Shown: positions 21,219 to 21,673 of the stretch, piece by piece | Position numbering within the stretch: position 1 is the first letter of the stretch | How the letters are laid out: every line of letters starts with the position of its first letter | Assembly (NCBI GenBank): GCA_029747585.1 | Contig: JAPEVF010000763.1 | Coordinates: 1 to 21,673 of the forward strand | Direction: 5' to 3' | From: Pleurotus djamor | Taxonomy: Eukaryota > Basidiomycota > Agaricomycetes > Agaricales > Pleurotaceae | DNA: 21,673 nucleotides | Program-made: the position numbers and the translations under genes | Notes under the pieces: generated by a model | What the model saw: only the letters and a program-made list of their open reading frames with translations | Told to the model about the DNA's origin: nothing | The model's database searches: none

Positions 21219-21305
21219 GGTGATATATCACCTGGTGGCGTACGGTAAGCACTGGGGATAATGTATCACGGTTGTGCAGTGACTACCGCACTTTGATATA
21301 TCATT
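21219..21305 (-). repeat. Right inverted repeat, a MITE-like fold-back unit
   Basis: The unit has GGTGATATATCACC at its inner end and TTTGATATATCATT at its outer end. Inside, TACGGTAAGCACTG is imperfectly complementary to CAGTGACTACCGCA, so the whole 87 bp can form an imperfect hairpin. Its outer 63 bp are the partner of the left repeat. Confidence 0.55.
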
Positions 21306-21317
21306 ATGTCGTGGAGG

Positions 21318-21390
21318 CCTGCACAACCATGCCATCCGTATCAAACTCCCATGTGTTCTCCCATGTATCAACTCTCCAAACCCGTCAGTA
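21318..21390 (-). pseudogene. WD40 relic, end of the sixth blade
   Basis: The minus strand reads RVWRVDTWENTWEFDT, matching RIWRCDTWEKIWEFEI of the complete gene. A TGA directly precedes the first residue, and similarity ends where the minisatellite begins. It is the upstream partner of the fragment at 19386-19516. Confidence 0.7.
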
Positions 21391-21405
21391 ATCCCTGCTA
21401 CTTGA

Positions 21406-21673
21406 GTTAACAGATTCCAACAGTTGTTGCAAAATGTAGTTAATTCGGCCCAGCAAGGATTATTAACAAAAGTCCAACAAGCCCTCTGGTCTGTTAACAG
21501 ATGCCCAACAAGATTCTGTTAACAAAACGCAACAAGGGTGTGAATATAGTTAACAGAGCACCATCAAGGGAGCATGGCTGTTAACAGAAACCCAGCAGGC
21601 CAGAACTCGCTGTTAACAGAGACCCATGAGGGAACTGGGGCTGTTAACAGGGATCCAGCAAGAGTATATATCC
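21406..21673. repeat. 31-bp minisatellite with palindromic GTTAAC core
   Basis: Units start at 21406, 21439, 21462, 21493, 21518, 21549, 21580, 21612 and 21643. Most are 31-33 bp; two are 23-25 bp. The first ~20 bases are conserved (GTTAACAGANNCCCARCAAG) and the last ~11 are variable. In most units the core is the 10-bp palindrome CTGTTAACAG. The oldest-looking units are at the left, and the array runs off the right edge of the window. Confidence 0.85.

Larger units (their letters stand above)
19517..21305. mobile_element. 1.79-kb insertion with inverted-repeat ends inside a WD40 gene
   Basis: The left end (19517-19578) and the reverse complement of the right end (21305-21243) agree at about 50 of 63 positions by eye. 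They share an exact AACCGTGATACATTA and both start with TGATATATCA. The insertion falls between two parts of one WD40 blade pair that are adjacent in the paralogue. No transposase is visible. It carries three minus-strand exons of an unrelated gene. This fits a non-autonomous TIR element that captured host sequence; two independent MITE insertions are an alternative. Confidence 0.55.

Noticed and set aside
21406..21673. CRISPR-like array (conserved repeats with variable spacers)
   Set aside because: Eukaryotic context, spacers only about 11 bp, repeats degenerate, no cas genes. It is a minisatellite.

Overview
The window looks like a piece of a filamentous basidiomycete genome, probably an agaricomycete. 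The reasons are many short GT-AG introns (about 45-70 nt, a few up to 108) that split every recognisable gene, a mid-range GC content, pyrimidine-rich promoters, and a secreted CPL1/priA-type cysteine-rich protein, a family typical of basidiomycetes. There are no operons and no bacterial signals. Single N characters at 5603, 8621, 10348, 10489 and 13363, and at least one of them inside a frame break, suggest a draft assembly with single-base errors.

Layout. At 188-1888 (+) lies the 3' part of a gene with a seven-bladed WD40 propeller. At 2118-4735 (-), convergent with it, is a complete 12-exon MFS drug/polyamine-type transporter that I could reassemble exactly (634 aa). At 5150-6600 are two diverged copies of one short, decayed coding segment. 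At 7325-7885 (+) is a complete three-exon secreted CPL1-like protein (150 aa). At 8267-10062 (+) is a six-exon PWWP-domain chromatin protein with a LEDGF/TFIIS-N-like second domain (463 aa if two single-base frame errors are discounted). At 10063-13414 there is mostly gene-poor sequence holding one decayed gene (11851-12688) and a perfect hairpin. At 13415-16644 (-) is a complete 11-exon gene for a DUF2235 (Tle1-like) alpha/beta hydrolase fused to a helical linker and a WD40 propeller (892 aa). At 16645-19385 I recognise no gene, only one candidate exon pair. At 19386-21390 (-) is a third, broken WD40 copy, split by a 1.8-kb insertion that has inverted-repeat ends and carries three well-phased exons of another gene. 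The right edge (21406-21673) is a 31-bp minisatellite built on the palindrome ctGTTAACag.

The common thread is a local family of hydrolase-WD40 genes: one complete, one cut by the left edge or 5'-truncated, and one destroyed. A lipase-like effector domain, a helical middle and a beta-propeller in one polypeptide, multiplying locally, resembles the plan of fungal NLR-type non-self-recognition proteins without the NTPase. That comparison is inference. The MFS, CPL1-like and PWWP genes lying between the copies look like ordinary neighbours.
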